DNA of 64,000 bases from Azospirillum rugosum. GTDB lineage: Bacteria; Pseudomonadota; Alphaproteobacteria; Azospirillales; Azospirillaceae. Both the position numbers and the translations under genes were made by a program. Location of the stretch: the NCBI RefSeq assembly GCF_017876155.1, contig NZ_JAGINP010000023.1, positions 1 through 64,000 on the forward strand. Reading direction: 5' to 3'. Positions 44,292 to 57,241 of this stretch are shown piece after piece (position 1 is the stretch's first letter; every line of letters starts with the position of its first letter). A model generated the notes under the pieces. The model was given only the letters and a program-made list of their open reading frames with translations. It was not told the origin of the DNA and did not search any database.

Positions 44292-45481
44292 GCCCTTGTA
44301 CCGTCAAAACACTGCACGGTCACGGACGACCCGGCGGGAAAGCCCTCGCTTTCCGCGGGAATCAGCACGAAGCCGTCGGCGCGCACCGCGCCGGCAAGGC
44401 CGGGCAGCGCCGGGGAGGCCACCGGCTCCACCGCGCCGTCGGCGGTGAAGCGGACGCGGTAGAGGTCGACGCAGCCGATCTCCGACACCAGCTTGCGGGT
44501 GGTCGGGGCCTCTATCCTGCGGTGGGGCAGCGCCGGGTCGTGGCCGGCCGAACGGCGCACGGCGCGGCCGGCCAGCAGCTCGTAGGCGGCGAATCCGGCC
44601 ATCGGCTCGCCGGGCAGCAGCAGCGCCGGCATGCCGGCGGCGAGCCCGATCCCCGCCGAATCGCCGGGCCGCATGGCCACGCCATGGGCGACCAGCGTTC
44701 CGGCGTCGGCCAGCGCCAGGGGCGCCACGTCGTCCTCACCCACGCCGCTGCGCCCGGCCAGGAGGAGAAGGTCGGCGCCGGGGGCGGCCAAGGCGGCGGC
44801 CAGCGCGCCCCGGTCGGCGGGCAGCGGCCCCACCAACTCCGCAACGCCGCCGTCGCGCGCGACCAGCGCGGCGAGCATCGCGCCCAGCGCTTCCGGGCCC
44901 GAGCGCGGCCCGCCGACGAGCAGGATGCGCACCCGCGGGCGCGCCGCCACGGGCACCTCCCCCACCCCCAGCGCAGCGAGCAGGCCGAGGTCCTGCGGGC
45001 GCAGGACCCGCCCGGCCTCCAGCAGGACGGCACCGGCGCGCAGGCCGTCGCCGCGCCGCTCCACCCCCTCGCCGGGGGCGACGGAGCCCAGCGCCTCTTT
45101 GAGGCCGGCGTCCATCTGCACGGCTTCCACCGGCAGCACGGCGTCGGTGCCGGCCGGCAGAGGGTCGCCGGCCGAAACGGCCACCGCGTTCAGCAGCGGA
45201 ACGGGGTTGTAGGAGCCGGCGCCCAGCGTGTCGGCCGAGGCCACGGCCACCCCGTCGCGCGCGGCCCGGTCGGCGGGCGGCCAGTCACCGGGCGCCACCA
45301 ACGCGGCGGTCAGGACGCGCCCGGCCGCCTCCGCGAGCGGGACCGACTCAGGCGCCGGCGGGGCCGACCGCGCGTCGATCCAGCGCTGCACGTCACCCAG
45401 GGCGGCGCGCGACGGGAATCCGCGCCCACGGACGTCGACCGGTGGCGGGAAGGGACCGCGTTCGTTCGTCATGCCCGGCAC
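44288..45481 (-). CDS. Divergent MoeA-like molybdopterin protein
   Basis: A 397-residue MoeA-type protein in which some motifs have drifted: the catalytic DGYAVR block is DRAARDGVAVASADTLG (Asp kept), the GGxSxGxxD block reads LAGRSGVGEDDV and the LPGNP block reads LLPGEPMAGFAAYELLAG. It is translated just ahead of the MoeA-PBP fusion, with stop and start overlapping. Together the pair may act in metal insertion; one may handle a distinct cofactor form. Start at ATG 45481; an internal ATG exists three codons later. Confidence 0.85.
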   Translation of the reverse strand: MPGMTNERGPFPPPVDVRGRGFPSRAALGDVQRWIDARSAPPAPESVPLAEAAGRVLTAALVAPGDWPPADRAARDGVAVASADTLGAGSYNPVPLLNAVAVSAGDPLPAGTDAVLPVEAVQMDAGLKEALGSVAPGEGVERRGDGLRAGAVLLEAGRVLRPQDLGLLAALGVGEVPVAARPRVRILLVGGPRSGPEALGAMLAALVARDGGVAELVGPLPADRGALAAALAAPGADLLLLAGRSGVGEDDVAPLALADAGTLVAHGVAMRPGDSAGIGLAAGMPALLLPGEPMAGFAAYELLAGRAVRRSAGHDPALPHRRIEAPTTRKLVSEIGCVDLYRVRFTADGAVEPVASPALPGLAGAVRADGFVLIPAESEGFPAGSSVTVQCFDGTRA

Positions 45482-45505
45482 TCCCCGCCCTTACGCCGGC
45501 CATCC

Positions 45506-46426
45506 TTACGCCGGCACATCGACGCCGCCGCTGCACACGCGGTTGCGGCCCGACCGCTTGGCCTCGTAGAGCAGCCGGTCGGCGAGCTGGGCCAGGCTGT
45601 CCGGCGACGAGTCCGTCTGGGGCAGCGCGCTGGCGACGCCGAGGCTGACGGTGACGTGGTCGGCCACCGGCGAGAGGGCGTGCGGCAGGCGCTGGCCGGC
45701 CACCGTCTCGCGCAGACGTTCGGCGACGGCGGCCGCGCCCTCCGCGTCGGTTTCCGGCAGCAGGCAGACGAACTCCTCCCCGCCGTAGCGGGCAACCAGA
45801 TCGCCCGGCCGTTTCACCTGCTCGTCCAGCAGGCCGGCCACCGCGCGCAAGCATTCGTCGCCGGCCTGGTGGCCGTAATGGTCGTTGTAGGCCTTGAAGT
45901 GATCGACATCGAGCATGATCAGGGACAGCGGCAGGTGCGAGCGGGCGCAGCGCCGCCATTCGCGCAGCAGCGCTTCGTCGAAGCGGCGGCGGTTGGCGAT
46001 GCCAGTCAGCCCGTCGATGAAGGACAGGGCGCGCAGCAGGTCGGCCTGCCGCTTCAGCAGCAGGTGGTTGCGCACGCGGGCCTTCACAATGGGCGGGCTG
46101 ATCGGCTTGGTGATGAAGTCGATGGCCCCGGCCTCCAGCCCCTGGGTTTCGTCCTCCACCTCGCTCTTGGCGGAGATGAAGATGACCGGGATGTCGCGGG
46201 TGGTCGGGTCCGCCTTGATGCGCGCACACACCTCGTAGCCGTCCATCCCCGGCATCATGATGTCCAGCAGCACCAGATCCGGCAGGCGGGTCTGAACGAG
46301 ATCGAGGGCCTTCGCCCCGTCCGTGGCGAAATAGATGTCGTAGTCGCCCTTCAGGATGCGGCTGAGCACATGGACGTTGGACGGGATGTCGTCGACAACC
46401 AGGATTTTGGGGCGCGTTTCGATCAT
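45506..46426 (-). CDS. Response regulator diguanylate cyclase (receiver-GGDEF, PleD/WspR class)
   Basis: A 306-residue cytoplasmic protein. The receiver has the phosphoacceptor D55 (LVLLDIMMPGMDG), acidic pair D12/D13, the switch Ser85 in FISAK and K107 (ITKPIS). The GGDEF domain has GGEEF at 215-219 and an inhibitory site RPGD at 206-209. Phosphorylation would raise c-di-GMP. It starts six bases after the stop of the hybrid kinase at 46433-50215, so the kinase probably feeds it. Confidence 0.94.
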   Translation of the reverse strand: MIETRPKILVVDDIPSNVHVLSRILKGDYDIYFATDGAKALDLVQTRLPDLVLLDIMMPGMDGYEVCARIKADPTTRDIPVIFISAKSEVEDETQGLEAGAIDFITKPISPPIVKARVRNHLLLKRQADLLRALSFIDGLTGIANRRRFDEALLREWRRCARSHLPLSLIMLDVDHFKAYNDHYGHQAGDECLRAVAGLLDEQVKRPGDLVARYGGEEFVCLLPETDAEGAAAVAERLRETVAGQRLPHALSPVADHVTVSLGVASALPQTDSSPDSLAQLADRLLYEAKRSGRNRVCSGGVDVPA

Positions 46427-46432
46427 GCCGCC

Positions 46433-50215
<3,783 letters not shown>

Positions 50216-50371
50216 TGCCGAAGTCCGTCAGATCCGCACCGCTGTTCGTCAGCTTCCGCACGCCAAAGGCGATGAAGACGCCGCCGGCGGAGAGTATGGA
50301 GGCCCCACCCCCGCAACCGCAAGTGACTTCGTCGCTTTGCAACGCCCTTCTTCGGTTTCCCTCGGCTCCCA

Positions 50372-52942
50372 TCAGCCTCCGACCGCTTGCGGAGACGGCG
50401 GGGCAAGCGCAGGACGGAGCGCCGCCACGCCCGCGGCCGCGGAACCGGCGACTCGAACCGCCAGCGCCTCGGCCTCGTCCCGGCGGCCGGCGCGAATCGC
50501 GGTGTGCAGTTGCCGCGACAGCGCCGACAGCTCCGCCAGCCCGACGTTGGCGGCCAGCGAGATGAGCGCGTGCGCCTCGAAGGCGGCGCCGTCCGGATCG
50601 TCGGCCGGGCGCTCCAGCCGGGCGAGCCGCTCCGGCAGCTCCGCCAGGAAGCAGTCGACGAGGCGCGCCAGGGAGTCCTCCCCGATGTCGCGGCCCATGC
50701 GGCGGAGGTGGTCCAGGTCGAGGACCGCCGCCACCGGCGTTGGAGGGGGCGGACCTGGGTCGGCCGCGATCGGGACGGGGCACGCCGTCAGGCGACGGTC
50801 GTTGAGCCGCTGGTCGATGGCGTCCAGCAGGGCGGCGCGGTCGATGGGCTTGGCGACGTGCCCGTCCATGCCGGCGGCGACGCAGCGCGCGACCTCCGCC
50901 GGCAGGGCGCTGGCGCTCATCGCCAGGATGGGAACGCTTCCCTGCGGCGGGGGCAGCGCGCGGATCGCCGCGGTCGCGGCCAGCCCGTCCATCACGGGCA
51001 TCTGCACGTCCATCAGGATGAGGTCGTAGCCGCCGCGCGATGCGGCCTCCACCGCCTCCCGCCCGTCGGCCGCCGTGTCCACCCGGTGGCCGACCGCGGC
51101 CAGCATGGAAACCGCCAGCTCGCGGTTCATCGGCAGATCCTCGGCCAGCAGGATCCGCGCCGGCCGGCGCGGCGCCCGCAGCTCCGGCGCGCAGGGGTTG
51201 GCGCGGTCGGCCGGCGGCGCCGCTTCCGGAAGGGTCAGGGTGAACCAGAAGGTGGAGCCGATGCCGGGACGGCTCCGCACCCCGACCTCCCCGCCCATCA
51301 CCTCGACCAGCCGGCGGCTGATGGCGAGGCCGAGGCCGGTTCCCCCGCGCGAGCGGTCGATCTGGCTGAAGCGCTGGAACAGCTCGCCCTGCCGGTCCTC
51401 GGCGATGCCGATCCCGGTGTCCACGACGCTGACGGTCAGGCGCGCGCCGTCGGGGGTGTCCGCCGTCTTCACCACGCTGAGCGCGACGCTGCCATGCTCG
51501 GTGAACTTCACCGCGTTGCCCAGCAGGTTGAGGATCACCTGGCGCAGCCGGTCCGGATCGCCGCGCAGCCAGCCCGGCACGTCCGGCGCCACGGACACGT
51601 GCAGGGCCAGCCCCTTGCGCCCGGCGTCCGGGCGCAGCACCGCCTCGCAGCTGGCGACCAGGTCGCGCAGCGCGAAGTCGACGGCGTGCAGGTCGAGCCG
51701 CCCGGCCTCGATGCGGGAGAAGTCCAGCACGTCGTCGATCACCGTCAGCAGGAAGCGGCCGGCGTCGCGCACGTGGGTCGCCTGCCGGCGCTGCAGTGGC
51801 GACAGTTCGCCGTCGAGCAGGAGCTGCGTGAAGCCCAGGATGCCGTTCAGCGGGGTGCGCATCTCATGGCTCATGGCCGCCAGGAACTCCGCCTTGGCGC
51901 GGCTGGCCTGCTCCGCCTCGACCCGCGCCAGGATCAGCGCCTGCTCGTTGCGCTTGCTGTCCGTCACGTCGAGGATGATGCCGTCCCACACCACCTCTCC
52001 CGACTCGCGCCCCGACTCGCGGCGGTAGACGCGGCTGGTGGCGCGCAGCCAGCGCTCGCTTCCGTCGTCGGCGCGGACCACGCGGAACTCGTGGGTCCAG
52101 GGCTCCAGGGTCGTTGCGGACTGCATCACCGACGCCATCAGGCCCGGATAGTCGTCCGGGTGGACGCTGGCCTTCAGCACCGCGGCCGTGATCGGGTGGG
52201 CCTCCGGCACGCCGAAGACCTGGAAGACGCCGGGGCTGGCGTAGGGGTAGACGAGCCGCCCGTCGGTGGTCAGCACCCGCTGGTATACGCCGCCCGGCAC
52301 GTTCGCGGCCGTGGCGGCGAAGCGCCGCTGGCTCTCCACCAGCGCCTGGGCGAGGTCCTGGCGCTGCCGCTCCTTGCGCAGCATGGTGCCGAGGATCAGC
52401 GTGCCGAGCAGGTTTCCAAGCAGCAGGGGCACCAGCACCGTCCGCAAGGCCTGCCGGCCGAGGTCATCCGGCAGCAGGACGAAGCTGGCGGGGGACGCCA
52501 CCGCCACCGCGACGGCGAGCGCCAGCAGATGGCCGCTGCTGAATTCGCCCCGGCGCCGCGCGATGGCGTGGAAGGCAATGCCGATCAGCGCCGCCCCGCC
52601 CAGCGACGCCACGCCGGCGACGGCGCCGGCCCCGCCCATCCACCAGCGGAAACCGCCGGCGGCCAGCGCCGCCACCACGCCCCCGGCGGGACCGGCGAAG
52701 GGACCGGCCAGCGCCACGATGACGTTGCGCCCGTCGACCAGCACCCCGGGGGCGACGCGGATCGGGTCGAGCATGCCGAGGATCGCCGCCCCGCCGAACA
52801 GCAGGCCGAGCAGGGCCTGCGCCAGCGGCGACGTCGGCGAGGCGGCGCGCGCGCGGACCTGCAGGAAGGCCATGACGACCACGGCGAACAGGCCGATGTT
52901 CTGCGCCAGGCCGAGCAGGAATTCGGTCGTCAGCATGTCCAT
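50372..52942 (-). CDS. Hybrid sensor histidine kinase (5TM-LYT-PAS-HisKA-HATPase-REC-Hpt-like)
   Basis: An 856-residue inner-membrane kinase. The N-terminal six or so segments match a LytS-type 5TM receptor (about 10-185, VIVALAGPFAGPAGGVVAALA). PAS covers about 205-325, HisKA has His359 (AMSHEMRTPLNGILG), and the HATPase is complete (GGTGLGLAISRRLVE). One receiver follows (LILMDVQMPVMDG) and then an Hpt-like helical bundle in which HxLKG has become HALIS (EAHALISLAANVG). Start at ATG 52942, or 52936. It shares the strand with the second kinase and RR-GGDEF gene. Confidence 0.9.
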   Translation of the reverse strand: MDMLTTEFLLGLAQNIGLFAVVVMAFLQVRARAASPTSPLAQALLGLLFGGAAILGMLDPIRVAPGVLVDGRNVIVALAGPFAGPAGGVVAALAAGGFRWWMGGAGAVAGVASLGGAALIGIAFHAIARRRGEFSSGHLLALAVAVAVASPASFVLLPDDLGRQALRTVLVPLLLGNLLGTLILGTMLRKERQRQDLAQALVESQRRFAATAANVPGGVYQRVLTTDGRLVYPYASPGVFQVFGVPEAHPITAAVLKASVHPDDYPGLMASVMQSATTLEPWTHEFRVVRADDGSERWLRATSRVYRRESGRESGEVVWDGIILDVTDSKRNEQALILARVEAEQASRAKAEFLAAMSHEMRTPLNGILGFTQLLLDGELSPLQRRQATHVRDAGRFLLTVIDDVLDFSRIEAGRLDLHAVDFALRDLVASCEAVLRPDAGRKGLALHVSVAPDVPGWLRGDPDRLRQVILNLLGNAVKFTEHGSVALSVVKTADTPDGARLTVSVVDTGIGIAEDRQGELFQRFSQIDRSRGGTGLGLAISRRLVEVMGGEVGVRSRPGIGSTFWFTLTLPEAAPPADRANPCAPELRAPRRPARILLAEDLPMNRELAVSMLAAVGHRVDTAADGREAVEAASRGGYDLILMDVQMPVMDGLAATAAIRALPPPQGSVPILAMSASALPAEVARCVAAGMDGHVAKPIDRAALLDAIDQRLNDRRLTACPVPIAADPGPPPPTPVAAVLDLDHLRRMGRDIGEDSLARLVDCFLAELPERLARLERPADDPDGAAFEAHALISLAANVGLAELSALSRQLHTAIRAGRRDEAEALAVRVAGSAAAGVAALRPALAPPSPQAVGG

Positions 52943-53412
52943 CCCGGGTACGGCGGGGCCGCCGCTCCTTGATTTCCGGCACTCTGATGCCTGGCACTTT
53001 GCTGTCCGGCACCGGGCCGTTTGCATCGTGCGACGCATTTTCGCATTTGCGGACGGCGCCTTCCCGGATGCCCGGAGCCGCCGCCCCGGACGTCCGGGGC
53101 GACCCCGCCCCCGCCCCCACCACTGTTGCAAGCGCCGCGCCGCCCGGAAGAGCGGATGGAGCACCGGCGGGGTCCGACCGGTCGGGGTGCCCCGATCGCG
53201 CGCCGCATCGTCGGAAAGGCCGGGATACCCCGCACAGCGGGCAGGGCGCCCCCGCAACAGCGGGGGAGCGGCGTCCCATGACCGGGGTACTCCGGAATTC
53301 TGGCGTGGCAAAAGGGCCTGAAATCCCGTTGCGAAGACGGGATGCCGGCGGTACCGCGCCGGCGTCGTCCAACGATGCGCCCTCCTCCGCGGGGGCTCGA
53401 CGGGAGAAGGAC
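52943..53412. promoter_or_regulatory. Divergent promoter region with 15-bp tandem motif
   Basis: Between the kinase and the glycosyltransferase genes, near-identical 15-bp units at 52976, 52991 and 53006 each begin with C-C/T-GGCAC. The exact 15-base spacing suggests a repeated binding site. The rest (about 53050-53400) is GC-rich with no gene that I can support. Confidence 0.45.
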
Positions 53413-54492
53413 ATGCAGCACGCCGTTGCCGGGGGTCCACGACTGTCCGTGGTGGTCCCCTGCTACAACGAAGCCGATGGAGTCGGCGAACTGCACCGCC
53501 GCGTCAGCGCGGCCTGCCGCGCCGAGGTGGGGTCGGACTATGAGCTGGTGCTGGTGGACGACGGGTCGCGGGACGACACCTGGGGCCGCATCGCCGCGCT
53601 GGTGCGCGACGATCCCGCGGTCACCGGGGTGCGCCTGTCGCGCAACCATGGGCACCAGCTGGCGCTGACCGCCGGCCTGCACGTGTGCCGGGGCGAGCGC
53701 ATCCTGATCATCGACGCCGACCTCCAGGACCCGCCGGAGCTTCTGGGCACGATGATGGCGCGCATGGACGCCGGGGCCGACGTGGTCTACGGCACGCGCA
53801 CGGCGCGCGACGGCGAGACCTGGTTCAAGAAGGGCACCGCGGCGCTGTTCTACCGGGTGCTCGACCGGCTGGTGGACATCGAGATCCCGAAAGACACCGG
53901 CGATTTCCGCCTGATGAGCCGCCGCGCCCTGGAAGTGCTGAACGCCATGCCGGAGCAGCACCGCTTCATCCGCGGCATGGTCAGCTGGATCGGCCTGAAG
54001 CAGGAACCCCTGCCCTACGACCGCCAGGCCCGCGTGACCGGCACGACCAAGTACCCGCTCAGCAAGATGATCCGTTTCGCGGTGGACGCGATCACCAGCT
54101 TCTCCATCAAGCCGCTGCGCGCCGCCTCCTACATCGGCTTCTTCTTCGCGGTCTGCGCGGTGCTGGCGCTGGGCTACGCCCTGTTCAGCTGGGCGCAGCA
54201 CGAGACCGTGCCCGGCTGGACCAGCGTCATGGTCGTGACGCTCGTGCTGGGCAGCACGCAGCTGCTGATCCTGGGCGTGCTGGGCGAGTATCTCGGCCGG
54301 CTCTACATGGAGACCAAGCACCGGCCGCTCTACATCGTGGAGAGCGTCGCCCGCCATCCGGACCTCGTGGGCGCTGCCGTTCCTGGCGCCGCTGCGCCGC
54401 CGGTGCCGGCCGGAATCAATGCGGGAAACGACATCGGCACCGGGATGGCCGCGGCGGCCGGCGCCTTCTCGCGCATCGAAGCGCGCGGATGA
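53413..54492 (+). CDS. Family 2 glycosyltransferase (GtrB/bactoprenol glucosyltransferase-like)
   Basis: A 359-residue membrane enzyme. The GT2 domain opens with LSVVVPCYNEADGVGELHRRV, has the D-x-D region ILIIDADLQDPPELLGTMM and the RxGxR-type block GTRTARDGETWFKKGTAALFYR. Two C-terminal membrane segments (about 245-270 and 280-310) anchor it, as in GtrB/DPM-like enzymes that transfer sugar to undecaprenyl phosphate. Its stop overlaps the GtrA gene start (ATGA), so both act together in modifying a surface polysaccharide. Confidence 0.93.
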   Translation: MQHAVAGGPRLSVVVPCYNEADGVGELHRRVSAACRAEVGSDYELVLVDDGSRDDTWGRIAALVRDDPAVTGVRLSRNHGHQLALTAGLHVCRGERILIIDADLQDPPELLGTMMARMDAGADVVYGTRTARDGETWFKKGTAALFYRVLDRLVDIEIPKDTGDFRLMSRRALEVLNAMPEQHRFIRGMVSWIGLKQEPLPYDRQARVTGTTKYPLSKMIRFAVDAITSFSIKPLRAASYIGFFFAVCAVLALGYALFSWAQHETVPGWTSVMVVTLVLGSTQLLILGVLGEYLGRLYMETKHRPLYIVESVARHPDLVGAAVPGAAAPPVPAGINAGNDIGTGMAAAAGAFSRIEARG

Positions 54493-54932
54493 GCGGCCCG
54501 GCGCGGCGCAGCCTCCGCGACCTCTGGGCGGCCGTGCCCTGGACGGCGGTCCGCTTCGCGCTGGTGGGCCTGCTGAACACCGGCGTCGACTTCGCGGTGT
54601 TCCTGGCGCTGATGGCGGTGCCCGGCACGCCGGTGCTGCTGGCCAACGCCTGCGGCTATGGCGTCGGCGTCCTGTCGAGCTTCCTGCTGAACCGGAGCTG
54701 GACCTTCCGCGTCCGGCGCGACGAGGCGCCGCTGGCGCGGCGCCTGCCGGTGTTCCTGGCCTTCAACCTGGTCGGCCTGGCGCTGTCGAGCCTCGTGGTC
54801 GGGCTGCTCGTCCCGGCCGTCCACCCGCTGGCCGCCAAGGTCGCCGCCACGGTGGCGACCTTCGCCTGGAACTACTGGTCGAGCCGGCGCTTCGTCTTCA
54901 CCACGCCGGCGTCCACCACGCCCGCCGCCTGA
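54489..54932 (+). CDS. GtrA-family membrane protein
   Basis: A 147-residue inner-membrane protein with four segments. GtrA blocks are FALVGLLNTGVDFAVFLAL, ACGYGVGVLSSFLLNRSWTF and FAWNYWSSRRFVF. It probably moves the lipid-linked sugar made by the preceding GtrB-type enzyme across the membrane. Translated by overlap with that gene's stop. Confidence 0.92.
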   Translation: MSGPARRSLRDLWAAVPWTAVRFALVGLLNTGVDFAVFLALMAVPGTPVLLANACGYGVGVLSSFLLNRSWTFRVRRDEAPLARRLPVFLAFNLVGLALSSLVVGLLVPAVHPLAAKVAATVATFAWNYWSSRRFVFTTPASTTPAA

Positions 54933-55147
54933 AAAGGATGGGTCCGGAACATCCGGCCGGAACGCCCGGGGGGATTACCTCCGGGCGCGCGTCGTTGCGC
55001 ATTGCGGCGACACGGCGTCTTGACCGCCGCGCCGCATACCCCAATCTATGATGAGGCGGCGCCGATCCCCTTCGGGCCGTCACGCCAGCCGGGCGCCGGA
55101 GACGGGCCCTTATGTGCAACTCGCTCGCCTCTCGAGGAGGATGCGCC

Positions 55148-55627
55148 GTGACCACACGCCTTTCGCTCTTCAACAGTCCGCTGCTCCTGGGATTCGACCA
55201 GTTCGAGCGCACGCTTGACCGCATCGCCAAGAATTCCGCGGAGGGATACCCGCCCTACAACATCGAGCAGATCGGGGACGAAGGGCTGCGCATCACCCTT
55301 GCCGTGGCCGGCTTCACCTCCGAAGACCTGTCCGTCCAGATCGAGGACAACCAGCTCGTCATCCGCGGCCGCCAGACCGACGACCGGTCGCGCATCTACC
55401 TGCACCGGGGCATTGCCGCGCGGCAGTTCCAGCGCAGCTTCGTCCTGGCGGAGGGGATCGAGGTGGTCGGCGCCTCGCTCGACAACGGGTTGCTCAACAT
55501 CGACCTGAAGCGCCCGATGCCGGAACCGAAGGTCCGCACCATCAAGATCGAGCAGCCGAGCCAGTCGGCCAGCGGCACGGCGGGACCGCAGACCATCGAC
55601 GTCGCGCCGGATCGCTCCGAGGGATAG
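55148..55627 (+). CDS. Small heat-shock protein Hsp20 (IbpA family)
   Basis: A 159-residue chaperone. An N-terminal DQFERTLDRIAKNSAEGYPPYNI, an alpha-crystallin domain (ITLAVAGFTSEDLSVQIEDNQLVIRGRQ) and the C-terminal I-x-I-like KVRTIKIE are as in alphaproteobacterial Hsp20. GTG 55148 with a strong gaggagg ribosome site gives the usual N-terminus. It is followed by DUF1150, a pairing typical of alphaproteobacteria. Confidence 0.93.
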   Translation: MTTRLSLFNSPLLLGFDQFERTLDRIAKNSAEGYPPYNIEQIGDEGLRITLAVAGFTSEDLSVQIEDNQLVIRGRQTDDRSRIYLHRGIAARQFQRSFVLAEGIEVVGASLDNGLLNIDLKRPMPEPKVRTIKIEQPSQSASGTAGPQTIDVAPDRSEG

Positions 55628-55686
55628 CCCCGCTCCCACGGCTCACCGCATCCATTTCCGTCCGACTCGTCCGAAGGGACAGCATC

Positions 55687-55938
55687 ATGAATTCGCCGAG
55701 CAGCACCAAGGCCGCCACCCTGCATGAGGCGGCCACCATCCTCCGTCACCTGTCGCCGCAGGACTTCGCGGCCTTCGGCGTCGACCACGTCGCCTATGTC
55801 CGTCCCGTGGAGGTGGAGGGCGCGCCCGCCTTCTCCGTCCACGCCGCCGACGGCACGCCGCTGACCGTCCTGCCGGAGCGCGACGTGGCCTTCGCCACCA
55901 TCCGCCAGAACGACATGGAGCCCCTCAGCGTCCATTGA
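55687..55938 (+). CDS. DUF1150 small protein
   Basis: An 83-residue protein with the DUF1150 pattern: LSPQDFAAFGVDHVAYVRPV, SVHAADGTPLTVLPERDVAFATI. It directly follows hsp20 (59 bases), the usual pairing in alphaproteobacteria, suggesting a role in stress, but the molecular role is not known. It ends in the palindrome terminator at 55972-56006. Confidence 0.9.
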   Translation: MNSPSSTKAATLHEAATILRHLSPQDFAAFGVDHVAYVRPVEVEGAPAFSVHAADGTPLTVLPERDVAFATIRQNDMEPLSVH

Positions 55939-55971
55939 CCTGCGTCCATTGACGCCGTGACGCCCACCGGG

Positions 55972-56006
55972 AAGGGCCGGTCCGCCGACGCGGGCCGGCC
56001 CTTTTT
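55972..56006 (+). terminator. Rho-independent terminator after hsp20-DUF1150
   Basis: Stem aagggccgg with ccggccctt around a 14-base loop, followed by tttttgcg. Confidence 0.85.
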
Positions 56007-56137
56007 GCGTCCGGAGGCGTACGGCGTGACATCGGCACCATGGCCGACCGGCGGCCTTGCCTATCCGGCGAAAGAATTTATCTTGAGGGTGAAAAAGAGG
56101 TACCTTTTTCGGGCGGGCTGCTTCTGGGAGACGACAG

Positions 56138-57241
56138 TTGGATGACGGTCAGGGCGCGGCCGGACAGGGGATGGACGAGGATGCGGCGGAGGCCACCCCC
56201 AAGTCTCGCGGCGACGCGGCCAAGCGCAAGGCGTGGGAGGACGAGGCGCGTGATTCCCTGCACATCATGCCGCTGTCCACCATCCCGCTGGAAACGCCCG
56301 GCCTTCAGCACGCCCGCCTGATCAAGAACGTCCGCCTGCAGACCGTCGTGGAGATGTTCCACGACGTGCAGACCGGCAGCGGCCAGATCGCGCCGCGCAA
56401 CGTCGCCGTCTATTTCGAATCCTACAAGGACGAGGTGGAACGCGACCTGGTCAAGATCGAGAAGATCGCCGCCGCGTCCAGCTTCGACGTCTACACCTCG
56501 CGCATCGAGCTGCGCCGGCTGAACATCGACGTCAACAACGTCCAGTCGCTGACCCTGTCCGACAAGAAGAAGAAGGAACTGACCAACTACATGCGCGTCT
56601 TCACGCGCCCGCTGGTCGAGCATGTCTACGGGTCGGTGGATATGCAGGTGCAGGACGTCACCGACATCATCGCCATGTTCGCCAACCCCAACCGGGAGGA
56701 GGCGCTGCGCAACCTGCGCATGATGGCCGACCGGCTGGACATCGAGCTTCACGAGATCCCGAAGTTCCTGGAGGAGTACGGCGACGTCTTCCTGTCGCTG
56801 GCCTATTTCAAGAAATGCCTGGACGACATCGTCCCGGAGATCCAGAAGTTCCTGTCCTGGATGGGCGAGATCCGCAACTCCATCGAGGTCAAGCGCGACG
56901 CCCGGCAGATGCGCATGCTGGACGAGATCTCCCGCGACCTGACGGACATCTCCACCTCCATCACCGGGCGGTTCGAAAGCTTCGACAACCGGTCCAAGGA
57001 CTTCTGGCGCGATATCAACGCCGAAACCTTCCATTCCATCCGGGAGCTGATCGCCTCGCACCACGTCACCATCGGCGGCGTGCTCTGCGGGCTGGCGGTG
57101 AAGATGGACCTGTGGAAGGCGCGCTTCGCCCGCGGCGGCGGCGGCCCGAACCGGCGCATGGAGTTCGTGAAGTCGGAAATCCTGCCCGGCCTGTCCCACA
57201 TCAAGACCCTGGAACAGTCCGCCCGCACCAGCGCCGTATGA
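56138..57241 (+). CDS. Unrecognised alpha-helical protein
   Basis: A 367-residue cytoplasmic protein without membrane segments. The first 35 residues are polar and acidic; the body is mostly helical with runs such as IARNVAVYFESY-like APRNVAVYFESYKDEVERDL, ELTNYMRVFTRPLVEHVYGS and ITGRFESFDNRSKDFWRDI. Length and composition look real and its stop is joined to the next gene. Start TTG 56138 follows gggag; ATG 56171 is an alternative. No known domain recognised. An imperfect palindrome (gaaaaagaggtacctttttc) lies 28 bases upstream. Confidence 0.7.
   Translation: MDDGQGAAGQGMDEDAAEATPKSRGDAAKRKAWEDEARDSLHIMPLSTIPLETPGLQHARLIKNVRLQTVVEMFHDVQTGSGQIAPRNVAVYFESYKDEVERDLVKIEKIAAASSFDVYTSRIELRRLNIDVNNVQSLTLSDKKKKELTNYMRVFTRPLVEHVYGSVDMQVQDVTDIIAMFANPNREEALRNLRMMADRLDIELHEIPKFLEEYGDVFLSLAYFKKCLDDIVPEIQKFLSWMGEIRNSIEVKRDARQMRMLDEISRDLTDISTSITGRFESFDNRSKDFWRDINAETFHSIRELIASHHVTIGGVLCGLAVKMDLWKARFARGGGGPNRRMEFVKSEILPGLSHIKTLEQSARTSAV

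Noticed and set aside
52991..53005. Sigma-54 type promoter (TGGCAC...TTGC) in the kinase/glycosyltransferase gap
   Set aside because: The TGGCAC is present, but the second element is not at the required distance; only the tandem repeat is supported.
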